Of a stretch of 64,000 nt of DNA, positions 52,710 through 61,141 are shown piece after piece. This DNA is from Ornithinimicrobium pratense. Its GTDB lineage: Bacteria; Actinomycetota; Actinomycetes; Actinomycetales; Dermatophilaceae. A program made the position numbers and the translations under genes. The notes below the pieces were generated by a model, which saw only the letters and a program-made list of their open reading frames with translations, was not told where the DNA came from and made no database searches. The stretch spans positions 2,170,001 to 2,234,000 of the forward strand of contig NZ_CP044427.1 of NCBI RefSeq assembly GCF_008843165.1, written 5' to 3'. How positions within the stretch are numbered: the stretch's first letter is position 1; every line of letters starts with the position of its first letter.

Positions 52710-54319
52710 CGCCTGGCGCTGGTCCAGGAGGGCAGGTTCCACCAGGGCCCGCCCTGCAGACCGTGCTCGTGCGGCTCGACCAGCGGCACGTCATACCCCT
52801 GCCAGACCCCCGCCCGGATGACGTAGTCATGCCCGACGTAAGCCAGGAAGATCCACGGGAGGTCTTGGGCCAGCAGATCCTGGACCTCGGCGTAGGCCGC
52901 GTTGCGCTCCGCGTCGTCCAGCGCGCTGCGGCCGGACTCCAGGGCGGCGTCCAGCTCCGGCGAACGGTAACCGCCCGGGTTGTCGAAGCCGACCAGCGCC
53001 CGGGATGAGTGCAGGAGCGGATAGGTGGACAGGTCGGCGTCATAGGGGTTGCCCGAGCCGTAGACCAGCGGGTCCTGGCTCATCCGGGGCTCGATCGCGT
53101 CCCACGACAAGCCGTCCGGGGTGACCTCGATCCCCAGTCCGCCGGCCTGGGCCTGCACGTAGAGGGCAATGTTCTGGCGCAGGCTGTCACCGGCGGGGTA
53201 CATGAGCGTCAGCTCCGCCCGCTGGCCGTCCCGGACCCGGGTCCCGTCCGGGCCCTCCTGCCACCCGGCCTCCTCCAGGACTGCGCGGGCCGCGGGGACG
53301 TCGGTGTCGACCTCCACGACCGAGGAATACTCAGCGGCCTCGGGCGGGATGGGACCGTAGGCGGGGCGACCGGATCCGGCGAGGGCACCCTCGACGAGGG
53401 ACTGACGGTCCAGGCCGAGGTTGAGTGCTCGCCGGACGGCGGGGTCGCCGGCGACGGGGTGCTCCTCGGGCATGATGATCGCGCGGAAGTCGCTGGTGTC
53501 GCGACGCACCACATCGAAGGCGTCGTTCTCCTCGAACCGGGCCAGGGAGGTGGCCGGGAGCAGCGCTGCGTCCACCTCGCCGGAGGCGACCCGTGCCACG
53601 CGGGCCGCGTCGTCCTCGGCGAAGACGAAAGTGGCCCGGCCGACCTCCGGCGGCTCGCCCCAGTAGTCGTCGTGGGCGGTGAGGACCAGCCGGTCACCGG
53701 GTCGGTAGGAACTCATCCGGTAGGGACCGGTGCCCACCACCTGCACGTCGTCCAGGTCGCTGCCCGCCGGAACGATGCCCAGCACGGTCGCGACCGGGAA
53801 GGATGCGTGCGGCCGGTCGAGGGTGAAGCGGACGGTGCGCTCGTCGACCGCCTCGACGGCTGCCAGGGCCGTCAGGTCGGCCGCCACCGCAGAGCCGAGG
53901 TCGGGGTCCAGCGCCGACTCGTAGGTGTAGACGACGTCGTCGGCGGACAGGAGGGTGCCGTCGTGGAAGCGGACCCCGTCGCGTAGCGTGTAGGTCCACG
54001 TCAGGCCGTCGTCGCTCACCTCGGGCAAGGACTCTGCGAGCAGGGGCTCCGGGACCAGGTCCACACCCAGCTGCAGGAGACCCTCGACCACCTTGCCGTC
54101 GCCCCACCGCGCGTAGCCCAGCACCGGGTTGAGAGTGTCCGGCTCCGACCCGACGGCGATGACGACGTCCTGTGCTGGCACCTTCCCCTCCTGAGTGCCC
54201 GAGGCCCCCTCCTGCGGGAGACCGTTCTGGGACGGGTCTGCGCAGGCGCTGGTCAGGAGCGCCAGGCAGGCGAGCGGGATGAGGCCCTGCAGGAGGCAGG
54301 GCCGTCGGGCGGTGGGCAT
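52706..54319 (-). CDS. ABC transporter substrate-binding lipoprotein (family 5)
   Basis: A 537-residue solute-binding protein of the peptide/nickel family (SBP_bac_5). The signal peptide ends in lipobox LLTSAC (Cys at about 26). Hallmarks are VVIAVGSEPDTLNPVLG, LTWTYTLRDGVRFHDGTLLSADDVVYTYE and GTGPYRMSSYRPGDRL. Peptide, nickel or opine cannot be told apart by reading. TAGCAT lies seven bases before ATG 54319. It is the first gene of the four-gene importer. Confidence 0.92.
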   Translation of the reverse strand: MPTARRPCLLQGLIPLACLALLTSACADPSQNGLPQEGASGTQEGKVPAQDVVIAVGSEPDTLNPVLGYARWGDGKVVEGLLQLGVDLVPEPLLAESLPEVSDDGLTWTYTLRDGVRFHDGTLLSADDVVYTYESALDPDLGSAVAADLTALAAVEAVDERTVRFTLDRPHASFPVATVLGIVPAGSDLDDVQVVGTGPYRMSSYRPGDRLVLTAHDDYWGEPPEVGRATFVFAEDDAARVARVASGEVDAALLPATSLARFEENDAFDVVRRDTSDFRAIIMPEEHPVAGDPAVRRALNLGLDRQSLVEGALAGSGRPAYGPIPPEAAEYSSVVEVDTDVPAARAVLEEAGWQEGPDGTRVRDGQRAELTLMYPAGDSLRQNIALYVQAQAGGLGIEVTPDGLSWDAIEPRMSQDPLVYGSGNPYDADLSTYPLLHSSRALVGFDNPGGYRSPELDAALESGRSALDDAERNAAYAEVQDLLAQDLPWIFLAYVGHDYVIRAGVWQGYDVPLVEPHEHGLQGGPWWNLPSWTSARR

Positions 54320-54385
54320 GTGGTCGATGCTAGACGGTCCCCAGGGCCGTGGAAGAGATCGCCGGACAGGTCTGTTGACGCCCGT

Positions 54386-54769
54386 ATGAGCACCTTAGAC
54401 CTGACCGCAGAGACCTTCGAGCAGACCGTGACCGGCAACGACATCGTCCTCGTGGACTGGTGGGCCGAGTGGTGCGGCCCCTGCAAGATGTTCGCCCCCG
54501 TCTATGACCAGGCCTCCGCCCAGCATGAGGACGTCGTCTTCGGCAAGGTGGACACCGAGGACCAGCAGGCGTTGGCTGCCAGCGCTGAGATCAGCTCGAT
54601 TCCGACGATCATGGCGTTCAAGGAGGGCATGCTGGTCTTCAGCCAGGCCGGCGCGCTGCCCGCCCGGGACCTGGACTCGGTGATCGCCCAGGTCAAGGCG
54701 CTGGACATGGACGAGGTCCGGGCCAAGGTCGCGGCGGCCCAGCAGGAGGGCGGGTCCGGCCAAGCCTGA
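54386..54769 (+). CDS. trxA: Thioredoxin
   Basis: A 127-residue thioredoxin that reduces protein disulfides. Active site WAEWCGPCKMF (WCGPC at about 30-34), VDTEDQQALAASAEISSIPTIMAFKEG with the cis-Pro, and a short C-terminal helical extension rich in Ala/Gln/Gly. ATG at 54386. It is divergent from the binding protein by 66 bp. The gene symbol is by family. Confidence 0.95.
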   Translation: MSTLDLTAETFEQTVTGNDIVLVDWWAEWCGPCKMFAPVYDQASAQHEDVVFGKVDTEDQQALAASAEISSIPTIMAFKEGMLVFSQAGALPARDLDSVIAQVKALDMDEVRAKVAAAQQEGGSGQA

Positions 54770-54944
54770 CCGCCCTTGGCCTCTCGGTCGGCGACAACTT
54801 CCACCATCAGCCCGGGGCGGCCATCACCTTCTCGGCGCGCTACACCCCCGTCGACGACGAGGGCGAGATGCTGCACGAGAGCGTGTCGAGGGCGAGGCCG
54901 CCGCGATCATCGAGGACCCTGGGCCCGCCGCGACCACCGAGTGA
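54766..54944 (+). pseudogene. Short frameshifted relic after thioredoxin
   Basis: The frame from 54766 reads VGDNFHHQPGAAITFSARYTP and VDDEGEMLHE, with normal protein-like composition. It is then lost, but a second frame reads GEAAAIIEDPGP and ends at a TGA at 54944-54942. A single missing base near 54885-54895 would join them. No start codon or family is recognised. It may be a small decayed gene. Confidence 0.3.
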
Positions 54945-54985
54945 TCCTGGGCGCGCTGCGTCATCGACATGCGGCCCCCGGCGCA

Positions 54986-55020
54986 CGACGCCCCGCCGCC
55001 TGTCCGGTGGCGGGGCGTCG
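54986..55020 (+). terminator. Hairpin between thioredoxin and ppc
   Basis: A 15-bp stem formed by 54986-55000 (CGACGCCCCGCCGCC) and 55006-55020, with loop TGTCC and one G-T pair. It likely ends the thioredoxin transcript. Confidence 0.75.
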
Positions 55021-55047
55021 CCACGGGCGGGGGCCGCGGACGGCCCC

Positions 55048-55053
55048 TAGGGT
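55048..55053 (+). promoter_or_regulatory. -10 box of ppc
   Basis: TAGGGT ends eight bases before the ppc ATG at 55062. Confidence 0.45.
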
Positions 55054-55061
55054 GGTGCGAC

Positions 55062-57737
55062 ATGGAGCGCCTGGCCAGAGACCTTGACCTACTGATCCAG
55101 CTGCACGAGCAGGTGCTCGCCGAGTCGGGCGAGCAGGGCCTGGCCGACCCGCTGCGCGACCACTTCGGGGGGCGGAGCGAGACTCTGGATGATCTTGTCG
55201 CCGACGCGGGGCCGGAGGAAGTGGCGGCGATGGCCCGGGCGTTGACCGTGCGACTACACCTGACCAACCTCGTCGCAGAGCGGCACCGAGCCCGCTCGCT
55301 ACGCGCCGGGGACGGCGAGTATGGGGACTCGCTCGAGGCCGGTGACATCGCGGCAACGGTCGCCTCGGTGGGTGGCGCCGCCGCCGAGCACCTCCCCTTG
55401 CTCCGGCTCCACCCGGTCCTGACCGCGCACCCCACAGAGGCCCGTCGGCGTGCCGTCGCCAGTGCCCTGCACCGGATTGCCGAACAACTCGACCGACACG
55501 TCGACACGGGGTCGGGAGCTGCCGAGAAGGCGTTCGCGCGCCGCCGGATGCTGGAGGACATCGACATCCTGCACCGCACCTCGACCCTGCGGACCACCCG
55601 TCCGGAACCCCTGGACGAGGTGCGTACGGTGCTGGCCATCTTCGAGACGACGCTGTTCCGGGCGGTCCCGCGGTTCCAGCGGACCGTCGAGCTGGCGTTG
55701 CGGCAGCTCGGCGAGCCTGCCGGCGAGGAGCCGCTGCCGGCCCTGCTGCGTTACGGCTCGTGGGTGGGGGGCGACCGGGACGGCAATCCGCACGTCACCG
55801 CTGCCGTCACCAGGCAGACGGTCGAGGCGCAGGCGGCCGTGGCCCTGCACGCCCTGCGCGTCAACGTGGAGCGGGTCGCGCGCACGCTGACGATGGACGA
55901 GCGAAGCACCCCGGCCTCGGCTGCACTACGCACGGCACTGGACTACGACGCCGTCGCCATGCCGGACGTCTTTGCCCGGATCGTCAAGGACTCCCCGGGC
56001 GAACCGCACCGGCAGAAGCTCCTGGTCGCGGCCCATCGGCTGGCAGCCACGGCCGACGGGGTCGCGGGCCGCGGTTACGGCGGGGCGCATGAGCTCATCG
56101 CCGACCTCGAGCTGGTGCGTCGCTCCCTGCTCGAGGCGGGTGACCGCCGAGCTGCGGGAGGCGAGCTGATGCATCTGCTCTGGATGGTGGAGACCTTCGG
56201 ATTCCACCTCGCCGAGCTAGAGGTACGTCAGCACAGTGCCGTGCACCGACGCGCCCTGGTCGAGCTGCTGGGACAGCTTCGTGACGCCGACGTGCAGATC
56301 GCGGGGATGTCGCTCGAGGACCCCGTGACCGCCGCCTCGGACGTCCGGATCCTTGACTGGCTGGCCGTCCACGGCTGGCCGGCCCCGGTGCATGCGCACG
56401 ACCCCTCGACCCAGGAGGTCCTTGACACGCTGCGGGTGATGGCCTGGCTTCAGGAGCGCTGGGGCATCACCTGCTGCGGGACCTATATCGTCTCCTTCAG
56501 CCAGAGCGCTGGGGATCTCGCCGCGGTGCGGGCCCTGGCCAGGTTGGCGGTCGGCGACCGGCCGCTGCGCCTCGACGTCGTGCCGCTCTTCGAGACCGGA
56601 GACGACCTGCAGCGCGCGTGCCAGACCCTTCAGGCGTGGCTGCTCCTGGGGTCGACGCAGGCCTGGCTGCGGCCCCGGGATCGGAGGGTCGAGATCATGC
56701 TCGGTTACTCCGACAGCGCCAAGGACGTCGGCCCGGCGGCAGCCACCCTGATCCTGCACCGCGCTCAGCAGGACCTGGTCGCCTGGGCAGAAAGGCACAA
56801 CCTGCAGCTGACCCTCTTCCACGGCCGTGGTGGGTCGATGGGACGCGGCGGTGGGCCGCTGCAGCGGGCGATCACCGCCCAGCCCACGGGATCGGTCGCC
56901 GGCCGGTTCAAGGTGACCGAGCAGGGTGAGGTGATCCACGCCCGGTACGCCGACGTGCGAATCGCTCAGCAGCACCTGGAGCGGATGGCCTCGGCGGTCC
57001 TGCAGGCCGACTCGCCCGAGGTCACCGCCGCGCGCGACGCTGCGGCGGAGCGGTACGCCCCGCTTGCCGAACGGCTGGAGGAGACGAGCCGCGCGGCATA
57101 CCGCGCCCTCATGGACACCGACGGCATCGCTGATGTCCTCGCCGTCGCCAGCCCTCTCGATGCCCTGGGCGACCTGCGTCTGGGCTCCCGGCCGGCCCGT
57201 CGGGGCGGCGGGTCCGGGCGGACGCTGTCCGACCTGCGAGCGATCCCCTGGGTGTTCGCGTGGTCGATGACGAGGCTCAACCTGCCGGGCTGGTACGGGC
57301 TCGGGGCCGCGCTGGCTGCCGAGACCGACCGCGAGGCGCTCCGGGCCGCCTACCGTGAGTGGCCCGTCTTCTCGGCCCTGGTCGACGTGGCCGAGATGAG
57401 CCTGGCCAAGAGCGAGGAGCGGCTCGCGGCCCAGTTCCTTGACCTTGCGGACCGCCCCGACATCGCCGAGCGGATCCTCGCCGAGCTGCGCCTGGCCCGC
57501 GAGCAGACGCTCGACGTGCTCGGTCAGGAGAGGCTGCTGGAGCGCAAGCCGCACCTGCGGACCGCCGTCGAGCTGCGCCGCCCCTCGGTCGACGCGCTCA
57601 GCCGGCTCCAGCTGCGCTGCTTACGCATGCTGCACACGATCGATGCAGGCGAGGAGGCCGAAGAGGGCCACCCCTGGCACCGCCCGCTGCTGCTCACCAT
57701 CAACGGCATGGCCGCCGGTCTGCAGAACACGGGCTGA
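55062..57737 (+). CDS. ppc: Phosphoenolpyruvate carboxylase
   Basis: Ppc carboxylates phosphoenolpyruvate to oxaloacetate to replenish the TCA cycle. The 891-residue protein has the catalytic LTAHPTEARRR (His at about 125), the GGDRDGNPHVT loop, LGYSDSAKDVG, FHGRGGSMGRGGGP and the C-terminal QNTG typical of the family. ATG at 55062 is the start. It is about 6 kb from the malic enzyme gene, a functional but not operonic relation. Confidence 0.97.
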   Translation: MERLARDLDLLIQLHEQVLAESGEQGLADPLRDHFGGRSETLDDLVADAGPEEVAAMARALTVRLHLTNLVAERHRARSLRAGDGEYGDSLEAGDIAATVASVGGAAAEHLPLLRLHPVLTAHPTEARRRAVASALHRIAEQLDRHVDTGSGAAEKAFARRRMLEDIDILHRTSTLRTTRPEPLDEVRTVLAIFETTLFRAVPRFQRTVELALRQLGEPAGEEPLPALLRYGSWVGGDRDGNPHVTAAVTRQTVEAQAAVALHALRVNVERVARTLTMDERSTPASAALRTALDYDAVAMPDVFARIVKDSPGEPHRQKLLVAAHRLAATADGVAGRGYGGAHELIADLELVRRSLLEAGDRRAAGGELMHLLWMVETFGFHLAELEVRQHSAVHRRALVELLGQLRDADVQIAGMSLEDPVTAASDVRILDWLAVHGWPAPVHAHDPSTQEVLDTLRVMAWLQERWGITCCGTYIVSFSQSAGDLAAVRALARLAVGDRPLRLDVVPLFETGDDLQRACQTLQAWLLLGSTQAWLRPRDRRVEIMLGYSDSAKDVGPAAATLILHRAQQDLVAWAERHNLQLTLFHGRGGSMGRGGGPLQRAITAQPTGSVAGRFKVTEQGEVIHARYADVRIAQQHLERMASAVLQADSPEVTAARDAAAERYAPLAERLEETSRAAYRALMDTDGIADVLAVASPLDALGDLRLGSRPARRGGGSGRTLSDLRAIPWVFAWSMTRLNLPGWYGLGAALAAETDREALRAAYREWPVFSALVDVAEMSLAKSEERLAAQFLDLADRPDIAERILAELRLAREQTLDVLGQERLLERKPHLRTAVELRRPSVDALSRLQLRCLRMLHTIDAGEEAEEGHPWHRPLLLTINGMAAGLQNTG

Positions 57738-57821
57738 GCCGACAACCCGCACCCCGTCATATGCTCGCTCCCCCCGCATGCCGCCCGGGTGGGCGAACGG
57801 CATATCCGAGCAGGCGAACGC

Positions 57822-59096
57822 TCAGGCTCGCCCGTGGGCGGCACGGCTGCGCCGGGTGAGGGAGTCCACGGTGACGGCGAGGAGGAGGACGGCACCGGTG
57901 ACCATGTAGCGGATGGAGGAGTCGAGGCTGAGCAGACTCAGGCCCGACGTGATCGACTGGAGCACCAAGATGCCAAGTACGGCTGACCACGCCGAGCCGC
58001 GTCCGCCGAACAGGCTGGTTCCGCCGATGACTGCCGCCGCGATCGCGGTCAGGTTGGTGTCGGCGCCACCGCTGGACTGGCTGGCGGAGGCCAGGCGTGC
58101 CGCGGCGAACAGGCCTCCCACGGCAGCCAGGGTGGAGCAGGCCATGAAGACGGACACGTAGACGCGCTTGACGTTGATGCCAGCCCGTCGTGCAGCCTCC
58201 ACGTTGCCGCCGATGGCCATCACCGATCGGCCCCAGCTAGTGCGCCGCACCATGACGTCGACGATGAAGACCAGCAAGATGAACGTCAGGAACATCACCG
58301 ACACGCCCCGGTCCTGGTTGAGCACATAGGCGCCAGCGCATCCGATGACGCCGAGGACGACTGCTCGGACCAGGACGCCGTGGAGGGGCTGCGGGGTGAG
58401 ACCGGCCCCGACGCGTCGGCGGTTGTCGGCCAGGCGGGCGGCCACGTAGCCCGCGACGGTCAGGAGGATGACGGCATAGGACAGCCAGGAGGGCAGGAAC
58501 CACGCCGTTGCGAACTTCACGAGTGCGGACTCGAACGGCAGGTTGATGGAGCCGGCATCGCCGAGGATCCAGAGTTGGAGCCCGAGAAAGCCCAACAGGC
58601 CCGCCAGGGTGATGACGAACGACGGCACGCCCCACCTGGTGAAGACCAACCCGTAGAGCAGCCCGATCGCCGACCCTGCCAGGATGGCCGCGAGGATGGC
58701 TACCGCAAGCGGCCACCCCTGCTGGATGAAGCCCACGGCGACGATGGCGGAGGACACCCCGCTGACCGAGCCGACCGACAGGTCGATCTCCCCGAGCAGG
58801 AGGACCAGCACGATCCCCAGGGCGATGGTGCCGACAGCCGCGGACTGCAGGGTGAGGTTGACCATGTTGCGGCTGGACAGGAACGCAGGGTTAAGTGCCT
58901 GGAAGACCGCCCAGATGACGAGCAGCCCGATGATCACCGGCAGCGAGCCGAGGTCGCCGGACTTCACGCGGTCCCGGAAGGTGGAGAACGCACCGGAGAT
59001 GCCCACCGAGGCGATCAGCCGCTCGTCTGCCCGGTCGGCCGCGACCGCGGTCGCGGCCTCCGTCGATGCGGTGGGGTCGGAGGTGGGCAGCGTCAT
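57822..59096 (-). CDS. Sugar ABC transporter permease (XylH/RbsC-like)
   Basis: A 424-residue membrane protein with about ten helices. GEIDLSVGSVSGVSSAIVAV is the conserved sugar-permease signature; TRWGVPSFVITLAGLLGFLG and GINVKRVYVSVFMACSTLAAVGGLF follow. The length and LGEIDLS pattern suit xylose/ribose-type (CUT2) transporters. It overlaps the ATPase stop in ATGA. Confidence 0.92.
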   Translation of the reverse strand: MTLPTSDPTASTEAATAVAADRADERLIASVGISGAFSTFRDRVKSGDLGSLPVIIGLLVIWAVFQALNPAFLSSRNMVNLTLQSAAVGTIALGIVLVLLLGEIDLSVGSVSGVSSAIVAVGFIQQGWPLAVAILAAILAGSAIGLLYGLVFTRWGVPSFVITLAGLLGFLGLQLWILGDAGSINLPFESALVKFATAWFLPSWLSYAVILLTVAGYVAARLADNRRRVGAGLTPQPLHGVLVRAVVLGVIGCAGAYVLNQDRGVSVMFLTFILLVFIVDVMVRRTSWGRSVMAIGGNVEAARRAGINVKRVYVSVFMACSTLAAVGGLFAAARLASASQSSGGADTNLTAIAAAVIGGTSLFGGRGSAWSAVLGILVLQSITSGLSLLSLDSSIRYMVTGAVLLLAVTVDSLTRRSRAAHGRA

Positions 59097-59902
59097 GAGT
59101 TCTTCTCCTGCTGGCTGCGGCGGTGCGCCCGCGCCGAGACCGGGTTGTTGGTGGCGCCAGTGATGGCGGCGATGATCTCCTGGCTCGAGGTCCGGCTGAC
59201 CGTGAAGGTGCCGTTGTTGCGTCCCAGCCGCAGGACGACGACGCGGTCGGCGACCGCCATGACGTCGGCCATGTTGTGGCTGATCAGCAGGACTCCTAGC
59301 CCGCGCTCGCGCAGCCGCTCCACGAGGTTGAGGACCTCGGCCGTCTGGGCGACTCCCAAGGCGGCCGTCGGCTCGTCGAGCATGACGATCTTGGGGTTGC
59401 CGAGCAACGACCGGGCGATCGCGACGGTTTGCCGCTGACCGCCGGAGAGGCTGGCCACGGGGATCCGCACCGAGGGGATGCGGGCCGACAGCTCCTGGAG
59501 CAGCTGCCAGGACTGGCGCTCCATCTCGACCTCGTCGAGCTGTCCGCCCCGCCGAATCTCCCGACCGAGGAAGAGATTCCCCACGACGTCGAGGTTGTCG
59601 CACAGCGCGAGGTCCTGGAAGACCGTGGCCACGCCGAGCTTCTGAGCCTCGGCGGGCCCGCGGACGACAGCCTGCTTCCCGCCGATCTCGAGGTGGCCTT
59701 GGTCCGGCGTGTGCACACCCGCGATGGACTTGACCAGGGTCGACTTGCCGGCGCCGTTGTCCCCGACAAGCGCCACCACCTCCCCGGCGCGGACCTCGAG
59801 GGTAATGTCGCTCAGGGCTTGGACTGCTCCGAAGCGCTTGGACACCCCCTCCATGGACAGGACCGTGGTGCCCACGCCGGGGTTGGTGGTGGAGGTGCTC
59901 AT
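59093..59902 (-). CDS. Sugar ABC transporter ATP-binding protein, single domain
   Basis: A 269-residue ATPase. Walker [15 protein letters not shown] (about 48-61), Q-loop FQDLALCDNLDV, signature LSGGQRQTVAIAR (about 154-166), Walker B IVMLDEPTAALG, H-loop LLISHNM. Most CUT2 transporters (RbsA, XylG) use a ~500-residue double ATPase; this one has only one domain, like fructose FrcA. The ATG overlaps the permease-side genes in the operon (4 bp overlaps on both sides). Confidence 0.93.
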   Translation of the reverse strand: MSTSTTNPGVGTTVLSMEGVSKRFGAVQALSDITLEVRAGEVVALVGDNGAGKSTLVKSIAGVHTPDQGHLEIGGKQAVVRGPAEAQKLGVATVFQDLALCDNLDVVGNLFLGREIRRGGQLDEVEMERQSWQLLQELSARIPSVRIPVASLSGGQRQTVAIARSLLGNPKIVMLDEPTAALGVAQTAEVLNLVERLRERGLGVLLISHNMADVMAVADRVVVLRLGRNNGTFTVSRTSSQEIIAAITGATNNPVSARAHRRSQQEKNS

Positions 59903-61044
59903 TCGATGCCCAGCTCCGCGCAGGCGTCCGCGTACTCGGCGGTGCAGATGTCCTCGACGGTGTAGAAGCCATCTGCGACGACGGTGTCCATGATGTTGTC
60001 CGCCGTGACCGCGACGGGGTCGAGCAGCGTGCTGGGCACACCCTCGAGCTCGGTGGACGACTCCGGGGTCTCACCGCGGGCGAGCGCCAAGGCTGCGGTC
60101 GCCGCGTCCTCTGCCTCGGGGACGATGGCCTTGTAGATCGTCAGGGCCTGATCCCCGGCGACGATGCGCTGAATGCCGGCGAGCTCGGCGTCCTGGCCCG
60201 TCACCGGAGGCAGCGGCTCGATGCCGCCGCCCTTCATCGCCGTGACCGCACCGCCGGCGGTGCCGTCGTTGGCGGCGTAGACGCCGACCACACTGTCCAT
60301 GTCCAGAGCGCTGAGCTGGCCCTCCATCCACTGCTGCGCCGCGTCCGGGCTCCAGTCCGGGGTGTCGAACTCGGCGACGATGTTGAACTCGCTCGCGTCG
60401 AACACACCGTGTGCACCCTCCTTGAACAGGGCGGCGTTGCCGTCGGTCGGGGAGCCGTTGATCATGACAAGGTCACCGGACGTCGTGCCCTCGGCCTCGA
60501 GCATGTCGAGCAGCGTCTGCGCCTGCAGCTCGCCGACCGCAGCGTTGTCGAAGGAGACGTAGTAGTCAGCCCCGGCGACCAGACGGTCGTAGGCGACGAC
60601 GGGCACGCCCTGGCCCTTGGCGTTGTTGACGATCGCCTCGCCGGCGGTGGCGTCGACCACGTCGAGCACCATGACGTCGATGCCCTGTGCCAGTGCCGAC
60701 TCGGCTTGCTCCTGCTGCTGAGCAGGATCCTGGTCGGCGTTGGAGTAGATCACAGTGCACTCTGGGCACTGCTCGGCGATGGCGGCCTCGAACAACGGGC
60801 GATCGAATGCCTCGTAGCGGGTCGTCTTGGACTCCGGCAGAAGCAGGGCGATCGCGAAGGACTCCCCCTCCCCCGCCTGCCCCGCTGCGTCGCCCTCGGT
60901 GGAGGTTTCGCCGTCGGCTGCCGGGCCGGTCTCCGCCGGATCGTTGGTCTCCGCCTGCTCGTTGCTGCCACATGCGGTCAAGGCGGCGATGAGCAGGCCG
61001 GACATGGTGACCGCACCCGTCCGTCGCAAGGAGTGAACTGTCAT
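59899..61044 (-). CDS. Sugar-binding lipoprotein (XylF/ChvE-like)
   Basis: A 381-residue periplasmic-binding-type protein anchored as a lipoprotein: signal peptide with lipobox LTAC (Cys at about 24), then an acidic linker to about 60. The type 1 fold begins FAIALLLPESKTTRYEAFDRPLFEAAI; NADQDPAQQQEQAESALAQGIDVMVLD and VPVVAYDRLVAGADYYVSFDN follow the XylF pattern. D-xylose or another aldopentose/hexose is the likely ligand. ATG at 61044. Confidence 0.92.
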   Translation of the reverse strand: MTVHSLRRTGAVTMSGLLIAALTACGSNEQAETNDPAETGPAADGETSTEGDAAGQAGEGESFAIALLLPESKTTRYEAFDRPLFEAAIAEQCPECTVIYSNADQDPAQQQEQAESALAQGIDVMVLDVVDATAGEAIVNNAKGQGVPVVAYDRLVAGADYYVSFDNAAVGELQAQTLLDMLEAEGTTSGDLVMINGSPTDGNAALFKEGAHGVFDASEFNIVAEFDTPDWSPDAAQQWMEGQLSALDMDSVVGVYAANDGTAGGAVTAMKGGGIEPLPPVTGQDAELAGIQRIVAGDQALTIYKAIVPEAEDAATAALALARGETPESSTELEGVPSTLLDPVAVTADNIMDTVVADGFYTVEDICTAEYADACAELGIE

Positions 61045-61116
61045 GGGTCTGTCCTTTGATCGGGGCCGTCCACGCTGATCGGCATCTCGTGCAGCCAACT
61101 AAGTCACACTCTCGGC

Positions 61117-61141
61117 CTTGAAGTCAAGACTTGAATTCAAG
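61117..61141. promoter_or_regulatory. Tandem palindromes, likely ROK operator
   Basis: CTTGAAGTCAAG (61117-61128, near-perfect) and CTTGAATTCAAG (61130-61141, perfect) lie 13 bp apart. On the minus strand site 1 contains TTGACT, a possible -35 for the binding-protein gene, with a weak TTAGTT-like -10 about 19 bp on. The perfect copy overlaps the ROK stop codon (61139-61137). Binding by the ROK repressor is inferred. Confidence 0.7.

Noticed and set aside
57738..57821. Terminator between ppc and the sugar permease
   Set aside because: Inverted repeats are short and imperfect (for example TGCTCG with CGAGCA), too weak to claim.
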